Shown in pieces: positions 24,301 to 33,334 of a stretch of DNA of 64,000 bases. The translations under genes were made by a program, and so were the position numbers. Under the pieces are notes generated by a model. It was not told the origin of the DNA. It ran no database searches and saw only the letters and a list, made by a program, of their open reading frames with translations. Positions within the stretch are counted from its first letter, which is position 1. Each line of letters begins with the position of its first letter. This DNA is from Hexactinellida sp. DTS-2022. Taxonomy: Eukaryota > Porifera > Hexactinellida. Location: positions 2,016,001 through 2,080,000 of the forward strand of contig JAPNXP010000016.1 in NCBI GenBank assembly GCA_028753945.1, read 5' to 3'.

Positions 24301-25312
24301 CGCCAGTTTGATATCAGCAGTTAACGACGCCACAGCTGACAACTCGATCGGTAACATCACAGGGAGCAACTCGGTTAATGTGTTCCTGGGGGTGGGTCTG
24401 GCCTGGACGCTGGGCGCTTTTGTCCACTTTATAAAAGGAACTCCTTGTGGGTTTGTAGTCCCCGCGGGGTCTCTGGGGTTCTCAGTGCTGCTATTCTGCT
24501 TCTGCGCCGTAATATACTTCGTTCTAATCGTATTCAGAAGGTTAGTTATTATCCTATTTAGAGATATTAATCGAAAGTGGGGACATCGATATTAGTGCTC
24601 AAATAAACCTGAAAATATGACTTATTATTAGGGGGCAAATTTTGTCTTTTTCATAAGATACAAGCTACTACAGTCATTAATAGAATATATTAGTAATACA
24701 GTATAACCTGCATAATCCGACCCTCTATAATCCGGAATTCAGCAGAAACGATACTTTCCCTATCCCAACGATCTCGGATTATACAGGTTCTACTGTGTAT
24801 TGCTATGTTTCTCTATTAGCAAGTTGCTTTTCGTCTCCCAGCATTTATTGTTAATTATTTTATCCTCAAATAGCAATTTCGCCTATTAAAAAGCAAATTT
24901 CTTGTTTTAAAAAATGAGACTTTATACTGTCATAATATTTTATAAGTTATCCTGACTTACAGTAGAACTCGGTTAGTATGTACCCCTCGGGAGAAAAAAA
25001 TTATTACGTATTATCCAAGTGTACGTACTAACCGAGTTGACACTACATAGAGATACATATAAATTGACAAACTTTGTCTATACAGTTAGTACGTACTAAA
25101 CCATGTACGTACTAACGAGTTCTACTGTATTAAATGGATAGATCTCTATGTATTGCATCCAATGTAGAGTTGTGAAGCCAGTAGCTGGTGCAGAGTTGGG
25201 TGGCCCGCTTATAACTCGCATTCCCACAAGCGTATTCCTAATATCTCTATGGGTATTCTACATACTGCTATCTTCTCTGCAAACCTACGAAGTTTTCGAG
25301 GTACCATTCTGA
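14341..25312 (+). CDS. SLC8A: Na+/Ca2+ exchanger with two Calx-beta domains, 13 exons, ~989 aa
   Basis: Exons: 14341-14778, 15870-16223, 16548-16781, 17776-17811, 18673-18858, 20166-20421, 20794-21026, 21400-21689, 22224-22413, 23210-23383, 23768-23954, 24294-24540, 25168-25312. All junctions are GT-AG and in phase. The N-terminal ectodomain has N-glycosylation sites (NYT), then TM1 ending FVGVAIIADKFMASIE. Alpha-1 repeat: SNLTLMALGSSAPEILLS. The cytosolic loop has a charged probable coiled coil (exon 5), CBD1 (about 470-610, ending VRIVDDDEFEPTERF) and CBD2 (about 625-740, VKIIDDDEYEKQEEF). Alpha-2 repeat: VAIGTSLPDTCASLISA, then GNITGSNSVNVFLGVG. It extrudes Ca2+ in exchange for Na+ at the plasma membrane. 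Human NCX1 is 973 aa. No clear signal peptide is visible after the 14341 ATG, so an upstream exon is possible. Exon 4 is only 36 nt. Confidence 0.93.
14910..15270. mobile_element. hAT-like MITE, NCX intron 1
   Basis: The ends TAGGGCTGAAACGAATATTC and CGTTTCAGGCTTTCAGCCCTA are inverted repeats. The flanks CTTTTTAT and CTTTGTAT match at 7 of 8 positions. The interior has further ATTCGAATATTCG palindromes. Confidence 0.75.
15670..15813. mobile_element. Small TIR element, NCX intron 1
   Basis: The motif TGTAGACGGTCTA opens the element and TAGACGGTCTACA closes it; two internal copies of the motif are present (TGTAGACCGTCTA and CCGTCTA). Confidence 0.55.
16848..16866. repeat. Poly-G run of about 18 bases
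   Basis: An uninterrupted G tract in NCX intron 3, unusual in AT-rich DNA. The exact length may be an assembly or sequencing estimate. Confidence 0.8.
17539..17723. mobile_element. MITE, family P5, NCX intron 3
   Basis: The ends CAGCTTAACTCCGCTTAATA and TATTAAGCGGAGTTGACTG form long inverted repeats. It matches 4415-4583 in inverse orientation. Confidence 0.8.
17849..17991. mobile_element. pogo-like MITE, family P2, NCX intron 4
   Basis: It starts CAGTAGACACTCGTTAATAC and ends TATTAACGGCATTCTACTA. It is diverged but the ends and the internal TTCGTATTAACC motif are clear. Confidence 0.65.
18035..18201. mobile_element. pogo-like MITE, family P2, twin copy 1
   Basis: Ends CAGTAGAACCTCGTTATTAC and TATTAACGAGGTTCTACTG. 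It shares CAATGGGTATTACTCCGG with the second copy and with 41833-42016. Confidence 0.85.
18372..18545. mobile_element. pogo-like MITE, family P2, twin copy 2
   Basis: Nearly identical to 18035-18201. It differs by a short insertion (CGTACACGG region), a few substitutions and one lost G in the right end. Confidence 0.85.
19226..19993. mobile_element. Mutator-like element inserted in the hAT element
   Basis: Ends ATAGGCGTCG and CGACGCCTAT. Perfect 10-bp target duplication GTTGCCGATC (19216-19225 and 19994-20003), a MULE-sized duplication. The interior has long G and C runs. Confidence 0.82.
19317..19742. mobile_element. TIR element nested inside the Mutator-like element
   Basis: The ends CATACCTGCCAACC and GTTTGGCAAGTATG are inverted repeats, flanked by ATTTCG on both sides. 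The interior has repeated CCTGTACAGGGA-type palindromes. Superfamily uncertain. Confidence 0.7.
20636..20771. mobile_element. pogo-like MITE, family P1, decayed, NCX intron 6
   Basis: The left end CAGTGAACTCTCATTATAAC and the core AAATTCCTTCGTTATAAGC are intact; the right end is degenerate, close to exon 7. Confidence 0.7.
22000..22173. mobile_element. pogo-like MITE, family P1, NCX intron 8
   Basis: It starts TAGTGAGCTCTCGTTATAAC and ends TATAACGGGAGTTCACTG. Full-length copy next to TA. Confidence 0.8.
22439..22615. repeat. Dispersed repeat R1, NCX intron 9
   Basis: Shares CAGTGTATTATACAGCC, AAATCACAAATTAATGTTA and GGAGCGTCTCGCGCTCCTGG with an inverted copy at 53301-53444. Confidence 0.75.
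23479..23666. mobile_element. pogo-like MITE, family P2, NCX intron 10
   Basis: It starts CAGTAGAACCTCGTTACTCG and ends TACTAACGAGGTTCTATTG, with the internal GGTTAATACGAATTCCGG. Confidence 0.8.
24061..24234. mobile_element. pogo-like MITE, family P1, NCX intron 11
   Basis: It starts CAGTGAACTCTCGTTTTATC and ends TTATAACTTGAGTTCACTG. Full-length copy. Confidence 0.82.
24699..24795. mobile_element. 97-bp pogo-like MITE, NCX intron 12
   Basis: Ends CAGTATAACCTGCATAATCC and GGATTATACAGGTTCTACTG: almost entirely inverted repeat. Confidence 0.75.
24960..25127. mobile_element. pogo-like MITE, NCX intron 12
   Basis: Ends CAGTAGAACTCGGTTAGTA and TACTAACGAGTTCTACTG. A related partial copy lies at about 57888-57990. 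It stops 40 bp before the last NCX exon. Confidence 0.75.
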
Positions 25313-25711
25313 ATACAACCTATTAGAGATTATTATTCTATTATATTAGCTGTACTATCTATCCATATATTCAGTAGTTAGGTAACCTATTGTTATTGTG
25401 TGCATTTTATTCTGTATTATATTATATGGTAGTGCTAATGACTATTTTCTTATGTTATTATCAATGTATGATTTTATTATCTAGATATTAGAATTTATTA
25501 TGTTTACAATATGTTTAATTAATATAATATTTACTTAAGTTTTATAGCATATTTTAATATTTAAAAGCAGATCAATACGTATATATTGCACAGCGCAGAG
25601 TTTTCAGAATGTTTGTAAACTCCCAATTTCAATTTTGGGGTCACAAACTTAACTATTAATTAATTAAGCATCCTATTTTAACAATTAACTTTAGCAAATA
25701 TTATAATATCT
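25313..25711. other. Intergenic, convergent 3' ends
   Basis: AT-rich spacer between the NCX stop and the convergent small membrane-protein gene. No gene or clear repeat seen. Confidence 0.4.
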
Positions 25712-26275
25712 TCAGTCGAGTGTTTGCATGATCTCTTCCTGCCCTTCGTCATGCTTCCTAGGACTTGTCATGACGACATAAACACTCTCATCTTCATCGT
25801 TCCCATTTCCAGCATCCACTGGGAAAGACAGCCTGAGTGCTTGTTCTACATCTCGATCTTCTACGCTTTTTGTTTGATTGTTACTTTCATTGCAGGATAT
25901 ATTACAGGGAGAATTGCTATTAATGCTGTCACTTGAATCGCTCTTTTTGTGCTGAGACAAAGTGCTTTCTGTATCCATATCCACCATCTCGTACACGTTA
26001 CTAATGCGTTTATAATCCTTGTTATTACCCTCTGTTAATGAAAGATTATAATTGAACTCTTCAAATACCGGATGCCCGTATCCTCTCAGCTTAGCTCGCA
26101 TTATAATTATTTTTACGACCAGACAGACTATAACAGAGAAGCATAACAATGGGACTACACATGTCAACACAGAAAGTAGGATTGTTATTAGCAGCGCATT
26201 GGACTGAAGAACTGAGAGTTCGCAACTCACTAAGGAAACTATGCTGAACAGTACCAATAGTTGAAAAGTATTCAT
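25712..26275 (-). CDS. Small type I membrane protein with tyrosine motifs, 187 aa
   Basis: Not a family I recognise. Residues 1-18 look like a signal peptide (MNTFQLLVLFSIVSLVSC). Only about eight to ten residues precede a long hydrophobic segment (about 27-58), so the ectodomain would be very short. A basic stop-transfer (MRAKLRGYG) follows, then a ~125-residue acidic, Ser/Asn-rich tail. The tail holds Y95 in YEMV, Y166 in YVVM (a YxxM motif of the kind bound by PI3-kinase p85 SH2 domains when phosphorylated), and a ubiquitin-interacting-motif-like stretch (EDRDVEQALRLSFPVD, residues 139-154). This would fit a small signalling or trafficking subunit; that is inference. Intronless. Convergent with NCX. 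Confidence 0.6.
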   Translation of the reverse strand: MNTFQLLVLFSIVSLVSCELSVLQSNALLITILLSVLTCVVPLLCFSVIVCLVVKIIIMRAKLRGYGHPVFEEFNYNLSLTEGNNKDYKRISNVYEMVDMDTESTLSQHKKSDSSDSINSNSPCNISCNESNNQTKSVEDRDVEQALRLSFPVDAGNGNDEDESVYVVMTSPRKHDEGQEEIMQTLD

Positions 26276-28359
26276 GTTGGATTGGATTTGTCTTGTCCAT
26301 CAAATTTCTTGTTTATATACATATCGCCTTTCCTATCGAATGCCTGAGATCCAATTAATTATAAATGCATTACGTACTACACCAAATTAATAATTATTTC
26401 TTGATGGGACAATTCTTTTTTACTCCTTATGTGAACGGTGACTAATCACTAGATTACTGTATTTATTATTCCGGAATATTTAGTGGATGCTGTCGCTCTG
26501 CTGGCAGCCTATATTATTAAGTATAATGAAAACGTTGATTAGTAATTCGATAAGAAAATCTGTAGGATTATTACTTCATACCATTATTCATCCATTTTGT
26601 GAAGTGTAATTAACTTAATTAAATAATTATACGGGAAATTGTATTGTAAATCTGTATGACTAACTATTAGTTCATAATTTCAGAATTCATCCTAAATTAT
26701 CAGTTAATATTTCATTATTGAGATCATCTTTTGTATCTTGCAAAATGTGTGAATCTGTTAGGCATTGTAATACAGTGGAATCCAATTAATGAAGCATGAG
26801 GAAAAGTGTAATCTCCACAAATTTTTGGAAAGGATTTCTCGTATATACTGTACAGTAATCTCTCGTTATAAGAAGTGATTGGGACCTGTAAATTCCTTCT
26901 TTATACGGATATTCGTTATAAGCCGATAATAATGAATCGATTTAGTGCTGTTGGAGTAAATCTCCATTTCGTTATATCCGACTTCATTATAAGGGAGTTC
27001 ACTCTAGTATAATACATTAGTTATTTGGAATAAGACGTTTCTTCTAAGGTGTCTCAATTATTCGGGTTCGTATATCTGCGGCTGATTAGATAGTTAATTG
27101 AATCAGTGCTGCCAAGAGGACTTGTGGGCCTCAGGCATTTCTCCCGATCTCCCTCGAATTGGTTAGCTACTCGTATATACACCGATTTACTATAATAACT
27201 GCCGCCCCTGGCATTACTCTCCCACGGGCCCTGGATTGAACGACCATGTTTTTGCAGCTTATAACTTCAATACAATCTAAGTGAACATTGTATTATGTAG
27301 AATACTATGCTAGATGAGGGGAAGAGCACTTTATACGTGATAAATTTGAGAAATTCACACCTCAATAATAGCTTGCAGGCAGACGGTCCGAATGGATTAT
27401 GGATTTTGGAATGGATTTGGAAACTTTTCTGAAATCCATATACTAGTATATGGATAAACCATCATTATGAAAAAGGACTTTAAAGTTTAAACGTATAATG
27501 GATTGAAAAATTTAGTTATAGGATTTTTTATTGATTTTTAAATCCATATGGATTATGGATTAAGTTCTATTCGGACCCCTTCATTATGATAAGTTATAAT
27601 TATATAGTTATATAATATAGATATATATGTCACTACAGTCCCTTTTGTTTAATGTTAGTTAGCTCTTCTTATACAATAAACAAATTGCTTTACTCTGTTT
27701 CCTCATTCCTGATTTAGCTACCTAATTATCACTATTTTAATTGTACGTGGAACATTTATATGTTACGTATTGGAATTGTGCGAACTAATTCTAGCTGACT
27801 TGGCTGAATACCTTGCATTGTATTGCAATTAGCTGCAATCTGTTGACTTGTTCAGAACGTGCATGCTTTTGGCTTGAATCCACCATTTAACACGAAGGTA
27901 TCACGACTCAATAGGATTATGCTGAGATACTATGTATAGGCAAGATCTCTGATCTCAGTACAATATTCATATTCATAAACAACCTGACTGAAGTAGCGAA
28001 TTATCACTCATAACAGGTAATTGTTATACATTTCTTAATAATAACCCATTTCATTATTTGTTCTTATTGCATGCGAGCCATACTTTTCTATATTTTCACC
28101 CAAGAAAGCTAAGAAATGTTTCTGTTAATTTTTTAATGTCTCATTATTACATCAATCCGATCAACATTAGTCACTATAATACTCTTGCATTCAATTTGTA
28201 TTACACATACTCAAAATGTAATATTTATTTCAGCAAACAATAATTGCGTTACGCCTTAGATGTGTGCCTTGGATTATAGAGATTATATAAAAACCTAAAG
28301 TGCTATTATAATTTTTTTATAGATTGAATCGCGTAACTATTTATAACTCCCCACAGATA
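26276..28359. other. Intergenic, upstream of aralar/citrin
   Basis: Mostly AT-rich, with a P1 MITE at 26853-27004. A non-coding first exon for the aralar gene is possible: a donor-like CAG|GTAATT occurs near 28016 and an acceptor-like CCCCACAG ends at 28356. No coding sequence recognised. Confidence 0.4.
26853..27004. mobile_element. pogo-like MITE, family P1, diverged
   Basis: It starts CAGTAATCTCTCGTTATAAG and ends TTATAAGGGAGTTCACTC. The core matches the other P1 copies. Confidence 0.7.
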
Positions 28360-30381
28360 ATGTCAGAGATTAGACACACTTGGCTGACTCCTCCCAAGCC
28401 AATCTCCCGGTCGATGCGCGCCCCGCTTGGTGAACTGGAGGAGGTGTACAACAGATTCTCAACAGGAGTGGGAGAGAACGGAGATAGGTTCATGACAGAA
28501 GCAGACTTCTCTTGCCAGTTCCTACAGCTATTACATGAGGAGAGTCCAGTAGATAGCATACAGCTGCTGGCTCAGACCGCTAAACACCATGGATGCACCT
28601 CCAGCGAGGGTCGGATCTCGCTGCAAGACTTCCAGGCTCTCGAAGCAACCCTTATTTCTCCTGATGCAACTTATCGCTTAGCTTTTAATATTTTCGATGT
28701 GTCTAAAGTTGGTAGAATTAGCTTTACAGAATTCAGCAGCACTCTAACACAGTTTCCACTTTACAAGAATATTCGTGTTCAAGATATACCCGATGTCAGG
28801 CACTACTTTGGTGCAAATCTCGAACAGTCATTGGACTACACCGGTTTTTGCCAGCTCATCACTCAGCTGTCTCACGAGCTCACATCACAGCTGTTCACAC
28901 CTGCATCTGATTCCCACACAAACTCTATTCATCTAAACACATTCCTAGACACCTTTGACCCCGTCCTGTCTCCCTATGCGCGGATTAACCTCCCGCTAGT
29001 ATTCGCGGAGCAGGGCAGTCGTCTCAGCTTCCCGCAGGCTCGCGGCCTCGCGGCTCTCTTCGCTAACCTGGAGCTGCTGCAGGTGGCGATGGAGAGTTCC
29101 GCGGGAGCTGAGCCTCCAAGCAGGAAGCTGGATAAGGAGGTGACACGCGATCAGCTGCTATCTGCCACGGAGCACTTCCCACAGGTCACACCTCTACAGG
29201 TGGACCTGTTATTCAAGCTGTGCAACCTAGAACGGCAGACCGGTATGATCCGGCTCTCCGACTTCTACCAGCTGCTCCCGACCGAGCAGGTGCTCTTCCC
29301 GCAGTCCCGGCCGCCCCTCCCCCCCGGGGCCTCGCAACGCGTGGAGCTGGCAGAGGGGTTCTGGTGGGGCGTGGCTATAAACCTGTACCGCTTCGGTCTG
29401 GGGGCCGTGGGCGGCTGCGCGGGCGCCACCACTGTGTACCCCATCGACCTGGTGAAGACGCGTCTGCAGAACCAGCGGGGCTCTCTGGCCGGGGAGATTA
29501 TGTACAAGAACAGCTTCGACTGCTTCGTTAAGGTGGTGCGACACGAGGGCTTCCTGGGGCTGTACAGGGGCCTGCTGCCACAGCTGATGGGGGTCTCTCC
29601 CGAGAAGGCGATTAAGCTTACAGTTAACGACATGGTGCGCAGCTTCATGCGCGACAAGAACGGAAACATAAGTCTCTCCGGCGAGGTGCTGGCCGGGGCC
29701 TGTGCGGGCACGAGTCAGGTTATATTCACAAACCCGATCGAGATAGTTAAGATACGCCTGCAGGTGGCTGGAGAGATGCAGACCACTGCCCGGGTCGGGG
29801 CCTGGCAGATAACGAAGGACCTGGGGCTGCTGGGGCTCTACAAGGGCGCCCGGGCCTGTCTGATCAGAGACGCGCCCTTCTCAGCTATATACTTCACCAG
29901 CTACGCACACATGAAGACGTACACTGCGAATGAGGACGGACACAATGAGCCGGTGTCAATATTCGCGTCGGCAATGATAGCCGGGGTTCCCGCGGCGGGG
30001 CTGCTCACCCCTGCTGACGTCATAAAGACCCGGTTACAGGTACAGGCGCGGGAGGGACAGATGACCTACTCGGGAGTTATAGACTGCGCTAAGAAGATTT
30101 GGAAGTACGAAGGCGCGCACGCTTTTTGGAAGGGTGCGCCCGCGCGGGTGTTCCGCTCCTCGCCGCAGTTCGGCGTTACTCTGCTGACGTACGAACTTCT
30201 GCAGAGATACATAAAGTTCGAGAATATAACCGGGAGGAGAATTCCTCACCACGACCCCACTCCCACAGACCAGCCCAACATTCCAGAGGCCCATATCGGT
30301 GGCTACCGAATGGCTATATCCACATTCTCTAGGCTGGAGAGCAAGTTCGGACTTTATCTTCCAAAGTTTAAACAAGTATAA
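28360..30381 (+). CDS. SLC25A12: Mitochondrial aspartate/glutamate carrier (aralar/citrin), 673 aa, intronless
   Basis: The ATG at 28360 follows an acceptor-like CACAG, so a non-coding upstream exon is likely. The N-terminal ~330 residues are the EF-hand regulatory domain (LAFNIFDVSKVGRISFTEF and similar segments); few loops keep all Ca2+ ligands. The carrier domain (about 335-620) has the three SLC25 signatures YPIDLVKTR, NPIEIVKIR and TPADVIKTR, plus RSSPQFGVTLLTYELLQRY. The C-terminal helix includes HIGGYRMA and FGLYLPKFK. The length equals human SLC25A12/13 (678/675). It exchanges mitochondrial aspartate for cytosolic glutamate plus a proton, feeding the malate-aspartate shuttle. SLC25A12 and A13 are vertebrate duplicates, so the symbol is approximate. 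There is no intron in 2 kb, and the 29000-30200 part is much more GC-rich than its surroundings. Confidence 0.95.
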   Translation: MSEIRHTWLTPPKPISRSMRAPLGELEEVYNRFSTGVGENGDRFMTEADFSCQFLQLLHEESPVDSIQLLAQTAKHHGCTSSEGRISLQDFQALEATLISPDATYRLAFNIFDVSKVGRISFTEFSSTLTQFPLYKNIRVQDIPDVRHYFGANLEQSLDYTGFCQLITQLSHELTSQLFTPASDSHTNSIHLNTFLDTFDPVLSPYARINLPLVFAEQGSRLSFPQARGLAALFANLELLQVAMESSAGAEPPSRKLDKEVTRDQLLSATEHFPQVTPLQVDLLFKLCNLERQTGMIRLSDFYQLLPTEQVLFPQSRPPLPPGASQRVELAEGFWWGVAINLYRFGLGAVGGCAGATTVYPIDLVKTRLQNQRGSLAGEIMYKNSFDCFVKVVRHEGFLGLYRGLLPQLMGVSPEKAIKLTVNDMVRSFMRDKNGNISLSGEVLAGACAGTSQVIFTNPIEIVKIRLQVAGEMQTTARVGAWQITKDLGLLGLYKGARACLIRDAPFSAIYFTSYAHMKTYTANEDGHNEPVSIFASAMIAGVPAAGLLTPADVIKTRLQVQAREGQMTYSGVIDCAKKIWKYEGAHAFWKGAPARVFRSSPQFGVTLLTYELLQRYIKFENITGRRIPHHDPTPTDQPNIPEAHIGGYRMAISTFSRLESKFGLYLPKFKQV

Positions 30382-30836
30382 TTATTCCAAATTCTTGGTT
30401 ATTGTTATTCTGTAAATTCATTAATTCAATGCTATTGTGTCCTGAAATTATTAACTATTAATTAATGAGAATTTGTATACATTGTTTCTCCATTAATACA
30501 CTAGTAAATGTTGATAATTTCGTTTGATTTAGAAATTCGTGATTGATTATAATTTGGTGTCGTATATTGAATACAGTAGACTCGTTAATACGAACGCCAG
30601 GGATTCGTATTAACCGGAGTACTTGCCTGTATTTGTATAGGCTAGAGGAATTAAAACTTTTTCGCCTTATCTGTGTTGTATTAACGAGAGAAAACAAACA
30701 GAGACAACAATTGTACTTTTAAATTTTAATAGATAGATACTATATAACTATAATTACACCAAAATATTTCCTAATTATATAACACCATGTAACAGAAAAC
30801 AATATATACAGAAATGTGTCATTGATTTGTGATAGT
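30382..30836. other. Intergenic, convergent 3' ends
   Basis: Spacer between aralar/citrin (+) and the sulfotransferase (-). It contains a family P2 MITE at 30574-30690; nothing else seen. Confidence 0.4.
30574..30690. mobile_element. pogo-like MITE, family P2, decayed
   Basis: It starts CAGTAGACTCGTTAATACG; the right end GTATTAACGAGAGAAAAC has decayed. Confidence 0.6.
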
Positions 30837-32794
30837 TTATCCATAGCTGATACCATAACTCACCAAAATGGGTCTAACATTTTCCAGAGTTGACTTGAGC
30901 TTATTTTTCAGCTCTAGAGTATAGTAATAACGTTCATATTTGTCCCTATTGTCTTTGGTGGATGTTCTTTGAAATGTATTCTGGTTTGTATTGAGAACAC
31001 ATTCAATCTGCTTTTCTGTGTAAGTAAAGTTGAGGAAAGATAGCATTCGCTTTATCTGATTAGCTAGATCTGTTTTCAAATCTTCATATCTACGTGTGAG
31101 AGAATATAATTAATTATCTATTACACACTCAAATTTATACATTTACCTTGAATTTTATTCACTAAAAGTTTTGTCACCTTTTGGGAGGTAAAATGTGAAT
31201 ATTTTTATTTGATATCTAAACATAATTCTAGATACGGTATTCCCACTCCAGGAGTCCCAGCAATTTAAAATTCTGTGGCTCCTACCAGTTATCCCATCAA
31301 ATCGAACAAAAAGGACAAACAAACAATAAACAAATAATTGTGTTTAATATATACTTACCTTACTACAAGTATATGATTTTCTTTCTTTAGCCATGTTTTG
31401 ATCGTAGTCTCCCATCGCTTTGCCAAACGAGAGACCAAATCACTCCACACTGTATAGTTCCTAAACTGATCATCATCAGCTATTTGTGTGTGGTTATTGG
31501 TCCACCGTCTGTGTGCTTCAGAGATTATGGTATCACGAAGGTCGCGTATAAGGAATATTCCCGCGTCATACCCCTTATTCGGAATTTCTTTAATTAGTGT
31601 TTTGTATAAACCATGAGTCTTTATTACCATCACTGAGCTAGAAGTTATGTTCTCCCCTAACGAATACGTAATTGATTAATTTATAGTATTTGTAACAATC
31701 GTAAATCTCACACATATGCACATACACTTTGTGTCTGAATTAATTGCAAATGAGTCATTCAGGTTTATTCCTACCTTATCTTAGCTATTTCGTTTTGAAA
31801 TATATTCACTTATATAAATCGGCAAATACTTATTTCAATTTAAATTCCGGCTTCGTAAAGGTGATTTTTTATGCTAAAAAATTAGGTTGCCAGCTACTGA
31901 AAATTACATAAGAAAAGGTGTTGTTGGGTTGGAATAACTTATTTATTAAATATATATATACTACAGTGCGTGTTCCTTATCCAGAATTCGTATTAACAAT
32001 ACCATTCGTATGAAAAATCTTTAAAAGAGAACTGAAACAGTGTTCGTATAACCTTGTTCGTGCTAACGAGGTTGTACAATTCCAAATTTTAATATTATTC
32101 ACCTAAGAATCCAGATTTCTTCAGGGCTCTATCACAGTATATACTCCCTGTATACACCCCTGTAACTTCTTCCAGTAGCTGTCTGACCCACGTGTTCCCA
32201 GACCCAGGGAAACTAATTAGCGCAGTTAAGTTCCTTTGGTTACTGGGAGATAGGAATGCCATTTCTGGAGAGCAAATTCTTTCCAACTGATCTACGCTTC
32301 TACCTTTGTATCCAGAACCGCATCTTTTTACTATTAAACTGCAACAAGATGTTAAAATAATGGGCTTTCTTATATATCAGCCAAGAGATTTTAAATATAC
32401 AAACCCGGCTTCGCCAAGGTGAATTTTTAATGTAAAATGACCTAACAAGTACCTGAAAATTACATTAGAAAAGGTGTTGGCCGATATATATATGAAATTC
32501 TTATAATAAAATTGCACAAATTCTTTAATTACTCTATTATTTATTGAATTACCTGTCTGTTATTGACAAATTAGCTATTTCTTTGTTCAAGTTCTGCGTC
32601 ATGTTTCCTTGAAACTTAAAATTCGTGTTTTGTAAATATATCTCCTTTTTGAAATTAACTGAACTCTCTGGAAATTGATGTGAAATAATTGAAAACATAA
32701 TACTAAGTATAATTGTTAAAAATAAGCAAAAAAGTATGGTTCTTGGGATCTTCTTTGAGTTGAAGTGTTTAAACCAATTCTTCATTTCTAACAT
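30837..32794 (-). CDS. WSCD-type membrane sulfotransferase, four exons, 342 aa
   Basis: Minus-strand exons 32794-32553, 32338-32103, 31656-31359 and 31089-30837 join in phase at GT-AG sites. Residues about 16-38 form a type II signal anchor ([18 protein letters not shown]). The catalytic domain shows the 5'-phosphosulfate loop [13 protein letters not shown] (about 123-135), a histidine-containing KTHGLYK segment and the 3'-phosphate-binding [18 protein letters not shown]. The C-terminal part carries [10 protein letters not shown] and a final basic region. This fits a Golgi PAPS-dependent sulfotransferase of the WSCD group; in other animals some WSCD proteins sulfate sialic acids. The WSC domains of human WSCD1/2 are missing, so the substrate cannot be inferred. 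Introns 1 and 2 contain diverged repeats; intron 3 has Helitron-like sequence. Confidence 0.85.
31164..31345 (-). repeat. Helitron-related fragment, sulfotransferase intron 3
   Basis: Matches the interior of the 13391-14292 Helitron (TTTTGTCACCTT, ATGTGAATATTTTT) and has a GTTTGTTTGTCC-type 5' region on the minus strand. Ends not defined. Confidence 0.45.
31838..31933. repeat. Dispersed repeat, copy 2
   Basis: Shares CCGGCTTCG..AAGGTGA and GAAAATTACAT.AGAAAAGG with 32401-32488. Confidence 0.6.
31963..32077. mobile_element. pogo-like MITE, family P2, truncated, sulfotransferase intron 2
   Basis: The left part is damaged (CAGTGCGTGTTCCTTATCC). The right end GTGCTAACGAGGTTGTAC is recognisable. 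Confidence 0.6.
32401..32488. repeat. Dispersed repeat, copy 3
   Basis: Related to 31838-31933 and, inversely, to 6961-7078; ends TTGGCCGATATATA. Lies in sulfotransferase intron 1. Confidence 0.6.
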
Positions 32795-33334
32795 AGTATA
32801 AAATGGTAATTAGTTTAGATAGTTGACAAGACACCCCTTGAAATTGTATATTAAGCTAAAATCAGGTAATTATTCATGTCATCTTAGGATGCACTTGCAC
32901 TCTTATATTCATTTTACTTTTTTAGTGACAAAATCAAGAATTTTATATTTGTGAGAGAAATCTGATACACGTACTTTATCCTATAAGAGCATATTCTAAT
33001 GAAGAAAACTGACTAAATTATCCAATTATAGTTCAAAAAGATTTCTAATCGCTATTTAATGTCTTCATTAATTTCTCAATAATATGTCATTCATTAATGT
33101 AATTAATAGCAGGTCTTTTACTAACATAAGCTCTAGCATTCTGACTAGATTCAAAGGGTCTTGTTTCAGTTCTCTGTGTAGGCCTCTTGGAATTGCATTA
33201 GGAAATAATTATATCTGTATGTGAGATACCATAATGGCAACTTAAGAAAAATGATTAAACATGTCAATTAAGCTTGTCTACTATGATAGTGATTATATAT
33301 AGTTTATTCAATTATTTATGATTTAGAAGTTTGT
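32795..33334. promoter_or_regulatory. Divergent intergenic region
   Basis: 540 bp between the start codons of the sulfotransferase (-) and the ABC transporter (+), so it must hold both promoters. No distinctive element seen; a TATATA-like stretch lies at 33295-33300, about 35 bp before the ABC start codon. Confidence 0.35.

Noticed and set aside
29220..30375. Long overlapping frames of 77-148 residues on both strands.
   Set aside because: These are shadows of the GC-rich aralar/citrin coding sequence and show no domain features.
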